Program-made: the position numbers and the translations under genes
Shown: positions 1 through 6,378 of the stretch, in pieces
How the letters are laid out: each line of letters starts with the position of its first letter
Numbering within the stretch: the stretch's first letter is position 1
Source: Euryarchaeota archaeon UBA596
Lineage (GTDB): Archaea; Thermoplasmatota; Poseidoniia; Poseidoniales; Poseidoniaceae
Length of the DNA: 6,378 bases
Assembly: GCA_002498205.1 (NCBI GenBank)
Contig: DAGQ01000101.1
Span: 1-6,378, forward strand
Reading direction: 5' to 3'
Notes under the pieces: model-generated
What the model saw: only the letters and a program-made list of their open reading frames with translations
Told to the model about the DNA's origin: nothing
The model's database searches: none

Positions 1-39
1 AGGTGAACAGAAAGGGGCTTACTCTTCACTCCCTCAACC

Positions 40-3000
40 TTAAACTTCTTTCCAAGAAGTACCATCCCACCATTTTGCAGGATTATTGCCTTCAATTCTC
101 CAGGTGTACCCCTTTTCGTCAGTCCACTGCCTGATTGAAACATCACTTACGGGAAAAGAACTTGTCACTGGTTGTACTTGTGGTACTACTGGATTGATAT
201 TTGGAGGAGGAGGCAATGGAGGGAGTTTTAAAGTTTCAATCTTTTTTTCTGGAATTAAAATTTGATCTTCTTCATCATCAACAACATCTTCATAATATTC
301 TTCAAAATACTCTTCATCGCCCCCATACAAGATAAATAATAAAGAAATTGCAATTATAATTAAGATGAAAATTCCTGCAAAGATAGGAGTTGTTCCACCA
401 ACACTAGAAAATAATGAGGATTCCGGTTCAGAAACAGACACCAAAGAACCCTCTCCGAGATATTCATCATTCCAACGAATTTCAATCCATTGAATTCCAG
501 TTTCATCAGGCGCCCAATCAAGAGCTACAGAGGATTTTGAATTCACGTTTACACTTATTGGTTCTCTAGATATAGTAGATTCTCCATTAGCTGTTTTTAC
601 TATAACTGTCAAATTAGTTTCAGCATCTGCATTTCCTTGATTTTCAACAGTAACAACTACCTTAATTAGTTCACCTGTAGAAATCCCCCCATATTTAGAA
701 TATGTTATGTCATTGATTACTAACATAGGTTGATAAGGCAATATTACCCACGATTCAAAAGGTGATGAAACATCATTATCTTCACTTGAAATTATATTCC
801 CAGATGCATCTGAACCCTCAATCCAAATATTGAAAACTAATTCCTCATCACTCGAGAGTCCTATCATCTGTTCACTTAGATGAAATAGTACAGAAATAGA
901 ATGACTACCAGCCACTGGATCTTCAAACTCTAAATTCTCAAGTATACCTGAAATTAGATAATTTTCTGGATTTTCATCTAATGAATTAATAGACCAATGA
1001 ACCATTATTGAATCTGGAATAAGTTTTATTGTCTCTTTGATCTTAAAATCAATTATTAAATTTTCAATTTCTTCTCGAGATAATGAAACATCAGGCCTTG
1101 GAGAACTAATTTGTTCTATTTTTGGTGCTTGATTATCAACAATTATCCATGTCGTTAACATATTATTTGAATCAAAAATTTCTTTATTCAGATCAATTAA
1201 ATTTATCGAAAGTGGATAGTTACCTGGCAATGAAGGAGTAATTAATTCAAAGTAAAAATACCCATCCTCAGTCAAATTTGTCTGTTTATTAAATCCAATA
1301 GCCATTTCTACATTAATTGCAGTCATAACTTGTACGCCAGTCCTAGAAAATGAGAATAAGCCCCTAATCCCTAGTGTAGAATCTGGTAAAACGTAAACAT
1401 TATTTTCTATTTTTGAACCTATTTCAGTAGTTAATTCTAGATCATTAGAATCAATCCAAATTTGATTAGAAAATCTCCATCTTAATTGTGGAAGAGTCAT
1501 TATCGAACTATAACCTGCCCTATCAATTATTTCTATAGATGGCTCATGTACATAAGATTCATCAATTAAATAACTCCACTTAATTTTAAATTTGATTCTA
1601 AATTCCAACTCACTATTAAATGGTCCAAAATATGAATTTCGAGAATATATATTACATGATAAAATAACTAATAAATTCCCATTTGATTCACATCTAGATT
1701 CTGTAGAATTCCAGATAATCCTCATTCCATCAGAATCTGTAAACTCTGCTAAATCAAAAATGATATAATCGATATCACTTATACCATTTGGTTCATTAAA
1801 GGGCAAATTTAATTCATATTCTACATCGGGGTTTAACCACATCACTCCGGAATTATTCCAAGAAATATCACCAGACAATATCTGAGAAGATCCATCATAC
1901 TTCACCTGATACACAAACAATTCGTCACCTAAAGTTCCCCCACCACCACCAACTAATATATTTCCAGCTGAATCAGAACCACTAATATACCCATAAACAA
2001 GACTTCCAATTGGTGCTTCTGAGTCATCTAAAACATAAGTATAGCGACCAATAGAAGACGAAAGATTTGCTGGGCTAAACATAGTATTAGACCAGTATTC
2101 CTCTAAAGAAGGCTGCCCATCTTGATTAATGTCATCAACCCATTCTCTCCATAGATTTATATTCAATTTATTAGGTAAAACGGGCCTATCAAAAACATCA
2201 AAAGCAAGTATTTGATTTTTAGAAGGGAGGCGATGATCATACCTTTCAATTGTGCTAGATATTAATTGAGGAGCTAACGAATCAGCAGTAAAAGTTCTAT
2301 TTGCGATAATATCTGTAACATCCATTTGTGTCGATAAAGGATTCAATTTAATTTCATATGTTAAATTTCCAGGTCCAAAAGGTATCGAACGAATAAAATT
2401 AACCTTTCCATAAGTAAAATTACTACTTCTTGCAATCTCAAATTCATTTTCCATCAAAATTATTTCTAAATCACCTGATTTTGGGAAGTGCCCAATAGAT
2501 GTAAAATCTTCAAAACCAACATTAACTTCTATCATAATATCTGAACCAGACTTAAGATAAGGCATATCAGAAGGTATTATATCACCTAAGTCATTAAGTA
2601 CTGACCAGGACTTAATCTGTACATCATTTTCAACAGAATTTATTCCATTCTGACCAATTTTAATTATCTCAGGAATAGCCCTCACTCTATCGTCTCGTAC
2701 TAACCTAACCTTGATTTCAAGATTATCATCATCATCCCAATGAGGTTTAATTCTAAATCTAAAATTTGATGTGTTTTCATTATCTTCATCATATTGAAAC
2801 GAATGTGCATTTAATTCAATTAAATCATAATCACCAAAAGCTTGGTAAGGAGTTCCATCCACGGGGAAATCAAAATTAAAATTATGATTATCAGAGCTAA
2901 ATTCATAATTAATTGAATGAATACTACCAAATGAAACTGAATGTTTTGATTCTAATTCAATCCATTTTTCACTAGATACGAGAGGTTCACTTTCATTAGA

Positions 3001-5175
3001 TATTGAAGTATCTTTAGTTACTAAACCTGGTGTTGAATGCAAATCAACCAAAGTTACAAGGAATTTAGATTCATAAAACGATTTAATTGTGATTGGAATT
3101 TCATAATTCCCATTAACAATAGATGAACTAGATGATAAATCATTAATTGTATTAATGAGTTTTGTGTCATAGTATTCTCTAAATTCAATTAATGGATCAT
3201 ATGAAATATCTAAAGCAGCAATTAAAATTCTTTGAGAGGACCCTGATAATTTTAATTTCCCTTGTACAAAATTTTGACCTTCAACACCCCAAATACTGGA
3301 ACTAATACTAACGTTTTCATTCAAACTTATTATCTCAGACTTAGAAAGACATAATCTAAATACGCTCGAATTAGTTGTAATTTCTTCACCATAGATTACT
3401 GAAGAGCCTAATCTTATTTCAGCATTTAAATCTATAATTTCACCTGATTCAGGTATTAAATCCATACATACACCATTTATCTCATCTAATGGTATCCAGA
3501 AATCAACATATTGAGGAGATCCTGCTGATAATGTAATTAATTTTGAACGACTGCAATCATCCCAAACATCTTGTGAACCCCAATAACCCGTTTCGCATCT
3601 ATTTAAAGCCCATTCATTATTCCAATCATTACGAACATCAATAACGGGAAGCCAAGGGAAAAATCCAGTCTCAAATTGAATATTTACAGAATTAAAGGTC
3701 CAACTTCCCAAATTAGAAACCCATCTAAAATTAATTACTTTAGTAGGCTGTTCTAAATCAATAATTCCAATTGGAGATATATTTAGCCAATTATCAAAGT
3801 TAGTTGACATTTGTAATTGACCATTCCCAGATACGTCAATCTCTAAATCAACAGAAATAATGGGTTTTGTTGAATGAATTTCTGGAAACTTAAGTTCTCC
3901 TGCACCTTGGATTTCACCTTTAATCCAAGTACCATTCCCGATCCATCCATTTTCAAAGGGGTTTTGATTAAAATCAATATTCCATCCCCCACCAAGACTA
4001 ATTGAATTAATTATTGGAGATGTAGGACTTTGACTCCACAAATGAACCTTTATCTTAATACAGGGATGTTTTATCCAATCAATCCTACCTAAATCCGCAA
4101 ATAATTCAGTTCTACCCTCATAGCCTAAAATTGGTGAATATGTATTACTACAATCAATCACAGTCCAATCTAATCCAGAGTTTTCTGGAATTTCTGCTAA
4201 AATATTCAATAAGCCATATGGCCCTTCTTTATTCTGATGAACTCCAAATTTATGACCTATTGAACCAGAAGTCCAATTTGCGTGACCTGAACCATCTACT
4301 TTAGCCGCACCGATACCAGAACCAGAGACAGGCGTAACTGAAATATCATCGATATTCCAGCCATCATAAGTCACACTGAAATCGGTAGGACCCAAACCGA
4401 ACCTGATTCTAAAATCACTGTTTCCAGAAATATAAGAATCAACTCGATAAGATTGATAAGAATAACTACTATCACTTACAGAACCAGAATTTTCCCATAT
4501 TGTGTTCCAACCATTTAACCCTTTTACTTGGAAATATGCATGATCCCAAGAACTACTCTCTACACCCAATAATTTCCAAAAATTAACACTCCAGCCTCCG
4601 CTGCATGAAGAACAATCAATACTTGGAGATGTAGCATAGTAAGTAGTAGACATTTGATTGGGATATTGACCTAAATAAGTGTATATGGCTTTTGATCCTC
4701 CATGAGCTCCTGCAGAATCAACACCCCAAGCCCAACCTCCAGCAGCATCTAAAGTCCAACCATGATTCGATTGCTCAAAATCCCAGGAAGGTGGAGGAGA
4801 ATTAATTCTTAATCCCGTTTTATTATAATCAACATTGTCCAAGACATTCACGAATGTTGACCAATCATTTTGAGATTCCCAGTTATGGTCATTAAAACTA
4901 GAAGGAGGAGTATAGACCAAGGGTTCAAGATTAAATTCTAAAGTATCTAAAGCGTTATTTTTCGGAATTTCAATTGTGAATTCATCTGAAGAAGGAAAGG
5001 GATGTCCCAAAACATCGATAATCTTAGATTCTCCTATAGAAATAGATTCATTTCTAATTTCTTTAGATAACTTCAAGTCATTTTCAAAAAAAATAATTCC
5101 AGAAAAGGGACTTAAAAAAATTAAAAATACCAAGAAGAAAGCCAAATAATTTCTAGACCTTAACTCCCTCGCCAT
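40..5175 (-). CDS. Giant secreted, C-terminally membrane-anchored surface protein with MAM-like, Ig-like and CARDB-like modules
   Basis: This gene encodes 1711 residues in an uninterrupted frame. It is probably an adhesin or other surface-binding protein; the exact function is unknown. The N-terminus has a basic n-region (R3, R6, R8) and a hydrophobic core at about 11-24, read as a signal peptide with possible cleavage near residue 26. Residues 131-282 resemble a MAM/immune-inhibitor-A-type jelly roll, opening with WDFEQSNHGW and closing with YDGWNIDDISV. Residues 296-505 look like further beta-sandwich domains. Residues 965-1090 and 1347-1475 are Ig-like modules, each starting near an 'AP' and ending near GSDxxGN. 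An EF-hand-type loop lies at 1015-1026. Residues 1483-1580 resemble CARDB. The single TM helix is at 1597-1617, followed by an acidic stretch (1620-1637), a proline-rich linker (1650-1670) and a Trp-rich end (1684-1711). All ten cysteines and about 17 N-glycosylation sequons are extracellular. The ATG start is supported by GAGGT three bases upstream and by the signal peptide directly after it. No enzymatic motif was recognised. The frame and topology are well supported; the domain names are by eye. Confidence 0.9.
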   Translation of the reverse strand: MARELRSRNYLAFFLVFLIFLSPFSGIIFFENDLKLSKEIRNESISIGESKIIDVLGHPFPSSDEFTIEIPKNNALDTLEFNLEPLVYTPPSSFNDHNWESQNDWSTFVNVLDNVDYNKTGLRINSPPPSWDFEQSNHGWTLDAAGGWAWGVDSAGAHGGSKAIYTYLGQYPNQMSTTYYATSPSIDCSSCSGGWSVNFWKLLGVESSSWDHAYFQVKGLNGWNTIWENSGSVSDSSYSYQSYRVDSYISGNSDFRIRFGLGPTDFSVTYDGWNIDDISVTPVSGSGIGAAKVDGSGHANWTSGSIGHKFGVHQNKEGPYGLLNILAEIPENSGLDWTVIDCSNTYSPILGYEGRTELFADLGRIDWIKHPCIKIKVHLWSQSPTSPIINSISLGGGWNIDFNQNPFENGWIGNGTWIKGEIQGAGELKFPEIHSTKPIISVDLEIDVSGNGQLQMSTNFDNWLNISPIGIIDLEQPTKVINFRWVSNLGSWTFNSVNIQFETGFFPWLPVIDVRNDWNNEWALNRCETGYWGSQDVWDDCSRSKLITLSAGSPQYVDFWIPLDEINGVCMDLIPESGEIIDLNAEIRLGSSVIYGEEITTNSSVFRLCLSKSEIISLNENVSISSSIWGVEGQNFVQGKLKLSGSSQRILIAALDISYDPLIEFREYYDTKLINTINDLSSSSSIVNGNYEIPITIKSFYESKFLVTLVDLHSTPGLVTKDTSISNESEPLVSSEKWIELESKHSVSFGSIHSINYEFSSDNHNFNFDFPVDGTPYQAFGDYDLIELNAHSFQYDEDNENTSNFRFRIKPHWDDDDNLEIKVRLVRDDRVRAIPEIIKIGQNGINSVENDVQIKSWSVLNDLGDIIPSDMPYLKSGSDIMIEVNVGFEDFTSIGHFPKSGDLEIILMENEFEIARSSNFTYGKVNFIRSIPFGPGNLTYEIKLNPLSTQMDVTDIIANRTFTADSLAPQLISSTIERYDHRLPSKNQILAFDVFDRPVLPNKLNINLWREWVDDINQDGQPSLEEYWSNTMFSPANLSSSIGRYTYVLDDSEAPIGSLVYGYISGSDSAGNILVGGGGGTLGDELFVYQVKYDGSSQILSGDISWNNSGVMWLNPDVEYELNLPFNEPNGISDIDYIIFDLAEFTDSDGMRIIWNSTESRCESNGNLLVILSCNIYSRNSYFGPFNSELEFRIKFKIKWSYLIDESYVHEPSIEIIDRAGYSSIMTLPQLRWRFSNQIWIDSNDLELTTEIGSKIENNVYVLPDSTLGIRGLFSFSRTGVQVMTAINVEMAIGFNKQTNLTEDGYFYFELITPSLPGNYPLSINLIDLNKEIFDSNNMLTTWIIVDNQAPKIEQISSPRPDVSLSREEIENLIIDFKIKETIKLIPDSIMVHWSINSLDENPENYLISGILENLEFEDPVAGSHSISVLFHLSEQMIGLSSDEELVFNIWIEGSDASGNIISSEDNDVSSPFESWVILPYQPMLVINDITYSKYGGISTGELIKVVVTVENQGNADAETNLTVIVKTANGESTISREPISVNVNSKSSVALDWAPDETGIQWIEIRWNDEYLGEGSLVSVSEPESSLFSSVGGTTPIFAGIFILIIIAISLLFILYGGDEEYFEEYYEDVVDDEEDQILIPEKKIETLKLPPLPPPPNINPVVPQVQPVTSSFPVSDVSIRQWTDEKGYTWRIEGNNPAKWWDGTSWKEV

Positions 5176-5178
5176 AAT

Positions 5179-5183
5179 ACCTC
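5179..5183 (-). promoter_or_regulatory. Ribosome binding site of the surface-protein gene
   Basis: On the minus strand GAGGT lies three bases before the ATG at 5175-5173. It matches the archaeal anti-Shine-Dalgarno core, though the spacing is short. It supports this ATG as the start. The same five bases are perfectly complementary to ACCTC on the minus strand at 5194-5198, ten bases upstream, so the site could be masked in the mRNA. Confidence 0.6.
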
Positions 5184-5194
5184 GACATTAATGG

Positions 5195-5209
5195 AGGTTT
5201 GTCAAACCT
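5195..5209. repeat. 15-bp odd palindrome, arms AGGTTTG/CAAACCT
   Basis: The two 7-base arms are perfect reverse complements around a single central base at 5202. The palindrome lies 20-34 bases upstream of the surface-protein ATG, in the divergent intergenic region. It may be a regulator binding site, or a small hairpin if transcribed. It overlaps the ACCTC that can pair with the ribosome binding site. Its function is inferred from position and symmetry only. Confidence 0.55.
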
Positions 5210-5213
5210 TTCA

Positions 5214-5230
5214 CGGCCCCTAAGGGGCCG
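5214..5230. repeat. 17-bp GC-rich odd palindrome, arms CGGCCCCT/AGGGGCCG
   Basis: The two 8-base arms are perfect reverse complements around a single base at 5222. The arms are almost pure G/C in a strongly AT-rich region. Both flanking genes start from this interval, so a role as their terminator is unlikely. An operator overlapping the surface-gene transcription start, or a 5' leader hairpin, fits the position better. Its centre is 20 bp from that of the neighbouring 15-bp palindrome, about two helical turns. Confidence 0.6.
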
Positions 5231-5247
5231 AAATTAGTAATTAATAT
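5231..5247. promoter_or_regulatory. AT-rich core possibly shared by divergent archaeal promoters
   Basis: Sixteen of these 17 bases are A or T. On the plus strand TTAATAT (5241-5247) lies about 26-29 bases before the GTG codons of rpiA, the usual TATA-box distance for a leaderless or nearly leaderless archaeal transcript. On the minus strand TTAATTACTAAT would place a start near 5212-5216, within the edge of the GC palindrome. No strong consensus box or BRE can be singled out, so this is a positional call. Confidence 0.35.
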
Positions 5248-5266
5248 CACCTGAGTTCATCTCCAA

Positions 5267-5965
5267 GTGTTTGTGAGCAGTAAAGAAGAACTAAAAAAAA
5301 TGGCAGGAATACATGCTGCTAATTATGTAAAAAGTGGAATGAAAGTAGGCTTAGGAACAGGTTCCACTGTAAAATATACGATTCTAGAATTAGGAAGAAG
5401 AATTATTGAAGAAGGTTTAGAAATAAAGTGCGTTCCAACAAGTATTGCGACTGAAAAATTATCTATAGAAAATAACATTGCACTTTATGAGTTGTCTTCA
5501 TTGAACGGTTTAGATCTTGTTATAGATGGTGCTGATGAATTTGATAAAGACTTGGCATTAATTAAAGGCGGCGGCGGGGCTCTTGTACGTGAAAAAATTA
5601 TTGCTCAAGCATCAGAACTAATGATAGTAGTTGCTGATGATTCAAAAAGAGTAGAAAAATTAGGAAAATTCCCCCTACCTGTAGAAGTTATTCAATTTTC
5701 TTGGAAAGAAACAAGAAGAAAAATTTCTGAAATTACAGGTTTACCAGAATCAAAAATTATTAAAAGAGTTGTAAATGATGACTCATTTATCTCTGACAAT
5801 GGAAATTATATTTTAGATTTACATCTTGAAATTATAGAAGATCCAAAAAAACTAGAAAATGAATTAAATAGTTTAGCAGGTGTTTTAGATTGTGGATTTT
5901 TCTGTAATATTGCCAATAAAGTAATTTTAGCGGGCTCAAAAGGGATTGAAATCATTGAAAGATAA
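5267..5965 (+). CDS. rpiA: Ribose-5-phosphate isomerase A
   Basis: This cytosolic enzyme interconverts ribose 5-phosphate and ribulose 5-phosphate, supplying pentose phosphate for nucleotides. The 232 residues match the family length (219 in E. coli) and the whole RpiA pattern is present: phosphate-binding GLGTGST (28-34), DGADE (87-91), the KGGGGALVREK segment (100-110), KFPLPVE (134-140) and DNGNYILD (177-184). By alignment from memory to E. coli Asp81, Asp84, Lys94 and Glu103, the catalytic residues here are Asp87, Asp90, Lys100 and Glu109; all are present. The start is ambiguous: GTG occurs at 5267 and again in frame at 5273. The second gives an N-terminus (SSKEELKK) closer to the E. coli one (MTQDELKK). 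Neither has a clear Shine-Dalgarno, so leaderless translation is plausible. The gene is divergent from the surface-protein gene and convergent with the tRNA, three bases past its TAA. No damage is seen. Confidence 0.97.
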   Translation: MFVSSKEELKKMAGIHAANYVKSGMKVGLGTGSTVKYTILELGRRIIEEGLEIKCVPTSIATEKLSIENNIALYELSSLNGLDLVIDGADEFDKDLALIKGGGGALVREKIIAQASELMIVVADDSKRVEKLGKFPLPVEVIQFSWKETRRKISEITGLPESKIIKRVVNDDSFISDNGNYILDLHLEIIEDPKKLENELNSLAGVLDCGFFCNIANKVILAGSKGIEIIER

Positions 5966-5968
5966 AGA

Positions 5969-6042
5969 CGGGCCTGACGGGGTTCGAACCCGCGGCCTAC
6001 GGATTAAGAGTCCGTCGCTCTACCTGACTAAGCTACAGGCCC
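5969..6042 (-). tRNA. tRNA-Lys (anticodon CUU)
   Basis: Read on the minus strand this is a complete 74-base cloverleaf. The acceptor GGGCCTG (6042-6036) pairs with CAGGCCC (5976-5970), with discriminator G at 5969. The D arm is GCTT/GAGC with one wobble pair. The anticodon stem ACGGA/TCCGT encloses loop CTCTTAA, giving anticodon CTT at 6008-6006, which reads the lysine codon AAG. The T arm GCGGG/CCCGT has loop TTCGAAC. CCA is not encoded and there is no intron. The sequence resembles archaeal tRNA-Lys. A T-rich run just downstream (TCTTTATCTTTC, minus strand, 5968-5957) may terminate it inside the antisense of the rpiA end. Confidence 0.97.
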
Positions 6043-6064
6043 ATTTTGGCGTAGGCGAATACTT

Positions 6065-6072
6065 CTTTATAT
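6065..6072 (-). promoter_or_regulatory. TATA box of the tRNA-Lys gene
   Basis: The minus strand reads ATATAAAG here (6072 down to 6065), preceded by purine-rich GGGAT. The box is centred about 26 bases before the mature tRNA 5' end at 6042, as expected for an archaeal TATA box with almost no leader. It abuts the stop codon of the carbamate kinase gene, sharing one base with it, so the tRNA can be transcribed independently of that upstream gene. Confidence 0.65.
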
Positions 6073-6378
6073 TATCCCTTAATGATATTAGTTCCTGATT
6101 CCCATCTTAGTGTTTTTAATGCATTTCCGGGTGAACATAATACAACTCTTGTTTTTTCTGATTTTTTGACTACAGACATCATCGCTTCTACTTTAGGACC
6201 CATGGAACCTTCTGGGAATTCTCCATTTTGAAATAATTTATTTAAATCTTTTAATGTAATTTCAGTGATTTTCTTAGAGTTTTTAGTACCATATCCAATT
6301 TCAATATTTTCTACTGCGGTTGAGGTGATAAATACATCTGCTTCTAAACTAATTGTCAATAATGCAGAAAATCTATCT
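6072..6378 (-). CDS. arcC: Carbamate kinase, C-terminal part (cut by window edge)
   Basis: This is the last 101 residues of an amino-acid-kinase-family protein whose start lies beyond the right edge. Carbamate kinase interconverts ATP plus carbamate and ADP plus carbamoyl phosphate in the cytosol, usually making ATP at the end of arginine, agmatine or similar degradation. Diagnostic features are SALL (fragment residues 4-7, the conserved helix before the kinase-fold strand), IEIGYGTKNSKKI (26-37 region, equivalent to the family's VYxNYGxPxQK), the hallmark GSMGPKVEA (57-65), and the closing GT (95-96) found near family C-termini. The family is about 310 residues long, so roughly the last third is visible. 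The frame stays open to the edge, so the apparent TTG start at 6359 is an internal leucine codon. No other genes of an arginine deiminase pathway are visible, so the pathway is undetermined. A relative acting in carbamoyl phosphate synthesis cannot be excluded. Confidence 0.9.
   Translation of the reverse strand, partial: DRFSALLTISLEADVFITSTAVENIEIGYGTKNSKKITEITLKDLNKLFQNGEFPEGSMGPKVEAMMSVVKKSEKTRVVLCSPGNALKTLRWESGTNIIKG

Noticed and set aside
1..29. Minus-strand GTG at 29-27 as the start of a further gene downstream of the surface-protein gene
   Set aside because: The nine visible codons carry no recognisable sequence and the purine-rich bases before it are too close to be a convincing ribosome binding site.
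1..43. Plus-strand open frame ending in TAA at 41-43, possibly the tail of a convergent gene
   Set aside because: Only about 13 codons are visible and they match nothing I recognise; a chance open frame of this length is common.
1936..1950. Five-glycine run (residues 1076-1080) encoded by a CCACCACCACC-like repeat, possible phase-variable tract
   Set aside because: The repeat is trinucleotide, so slippage would only change glycine number, and it is very short.
5214..5230. GC-rich hairpin as an intrinsic transcription terminator
   Set aside because: Both flanking genes begin from this interval and point away from it, and no T-run follows the palindrome on either strand. Archaeal termination also relies mainly on U-tracts.
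5957..6042. tRNA-Lys as an integration site for a mobile element
   Set aside because: No integrase, no duplicated tRNA 3' end and no foreign-looking sequence is present; both neighbours are ordinary metabolic genes.
6357..6359. TTG as the start codon of the carbamate kinase gene
   Set aside because: The frame stays open to the window edge and the upstream codons encode DRFSAL, which continues the conserved family helix. The gene is cut by the edge, not short.

Overview
The window looks like a piece of an AT-rich archaeal chromosome, most likely a marine Thermoplasmatota such as Marine Group II (Poseidoniia) or a relative. The clues are an archaeal-type tRNA-Lys(CUU) without encoded CCA, a TATA-type promoter in front of that tRNA, and a very large secreted, C-terminally anchored surface protein with a short Trp-rich intracellular tail. 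The taxonomic placement is inference from style and remembered relatives, not from a database search.

Layout from left to right. Positions 1-39 hold no supported gene. Most of the window (40-5175, minus strand) is one gene for a 1711-residue surface protein: signal peptide, MAM/jelly-roll-like domain, a long series of beta-sandwich or Ig-like modules with one EF-hand-type calcium loop, a CARDB-like domain, a single transmembrane helix, a strongly acidic stretch, a proline-rich linker and a Trp-rich terminal motif. A 91-bp divergent intergenic region (5176-5266) carries two perfect odd-length palindromes whose centres are 20 bp apart, an AT-rich core that could serve promoters in both directions, and a ribosome binding site for the surface protein. 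Next is rpiA (plus strand, to 5965), encoding ribose-5-phosphate isomerase A with all expected catalytic residues. Three bases later, and convergent with it, comes tRNA-Lys(CUU) on the minus strand. Its TATA box abuts the stop codon of a carbamate kinase gene, which runs off the right edge.

These genes do not form one pathway. rpiA (pentose phosphate/ribose metabolism), the tRNA and carbamate kinase (carbamoyl phosphate/ATP) are housekeeping or central-metabolic genes packed tightly together, and the surface protein is the accessory-like component. The least ordinary parts are the divergent regulatory region and the C-terminal tail of the surface protein. I see no mobile element, CRISPR array or evident multi-gene defence or biosynthetic system.
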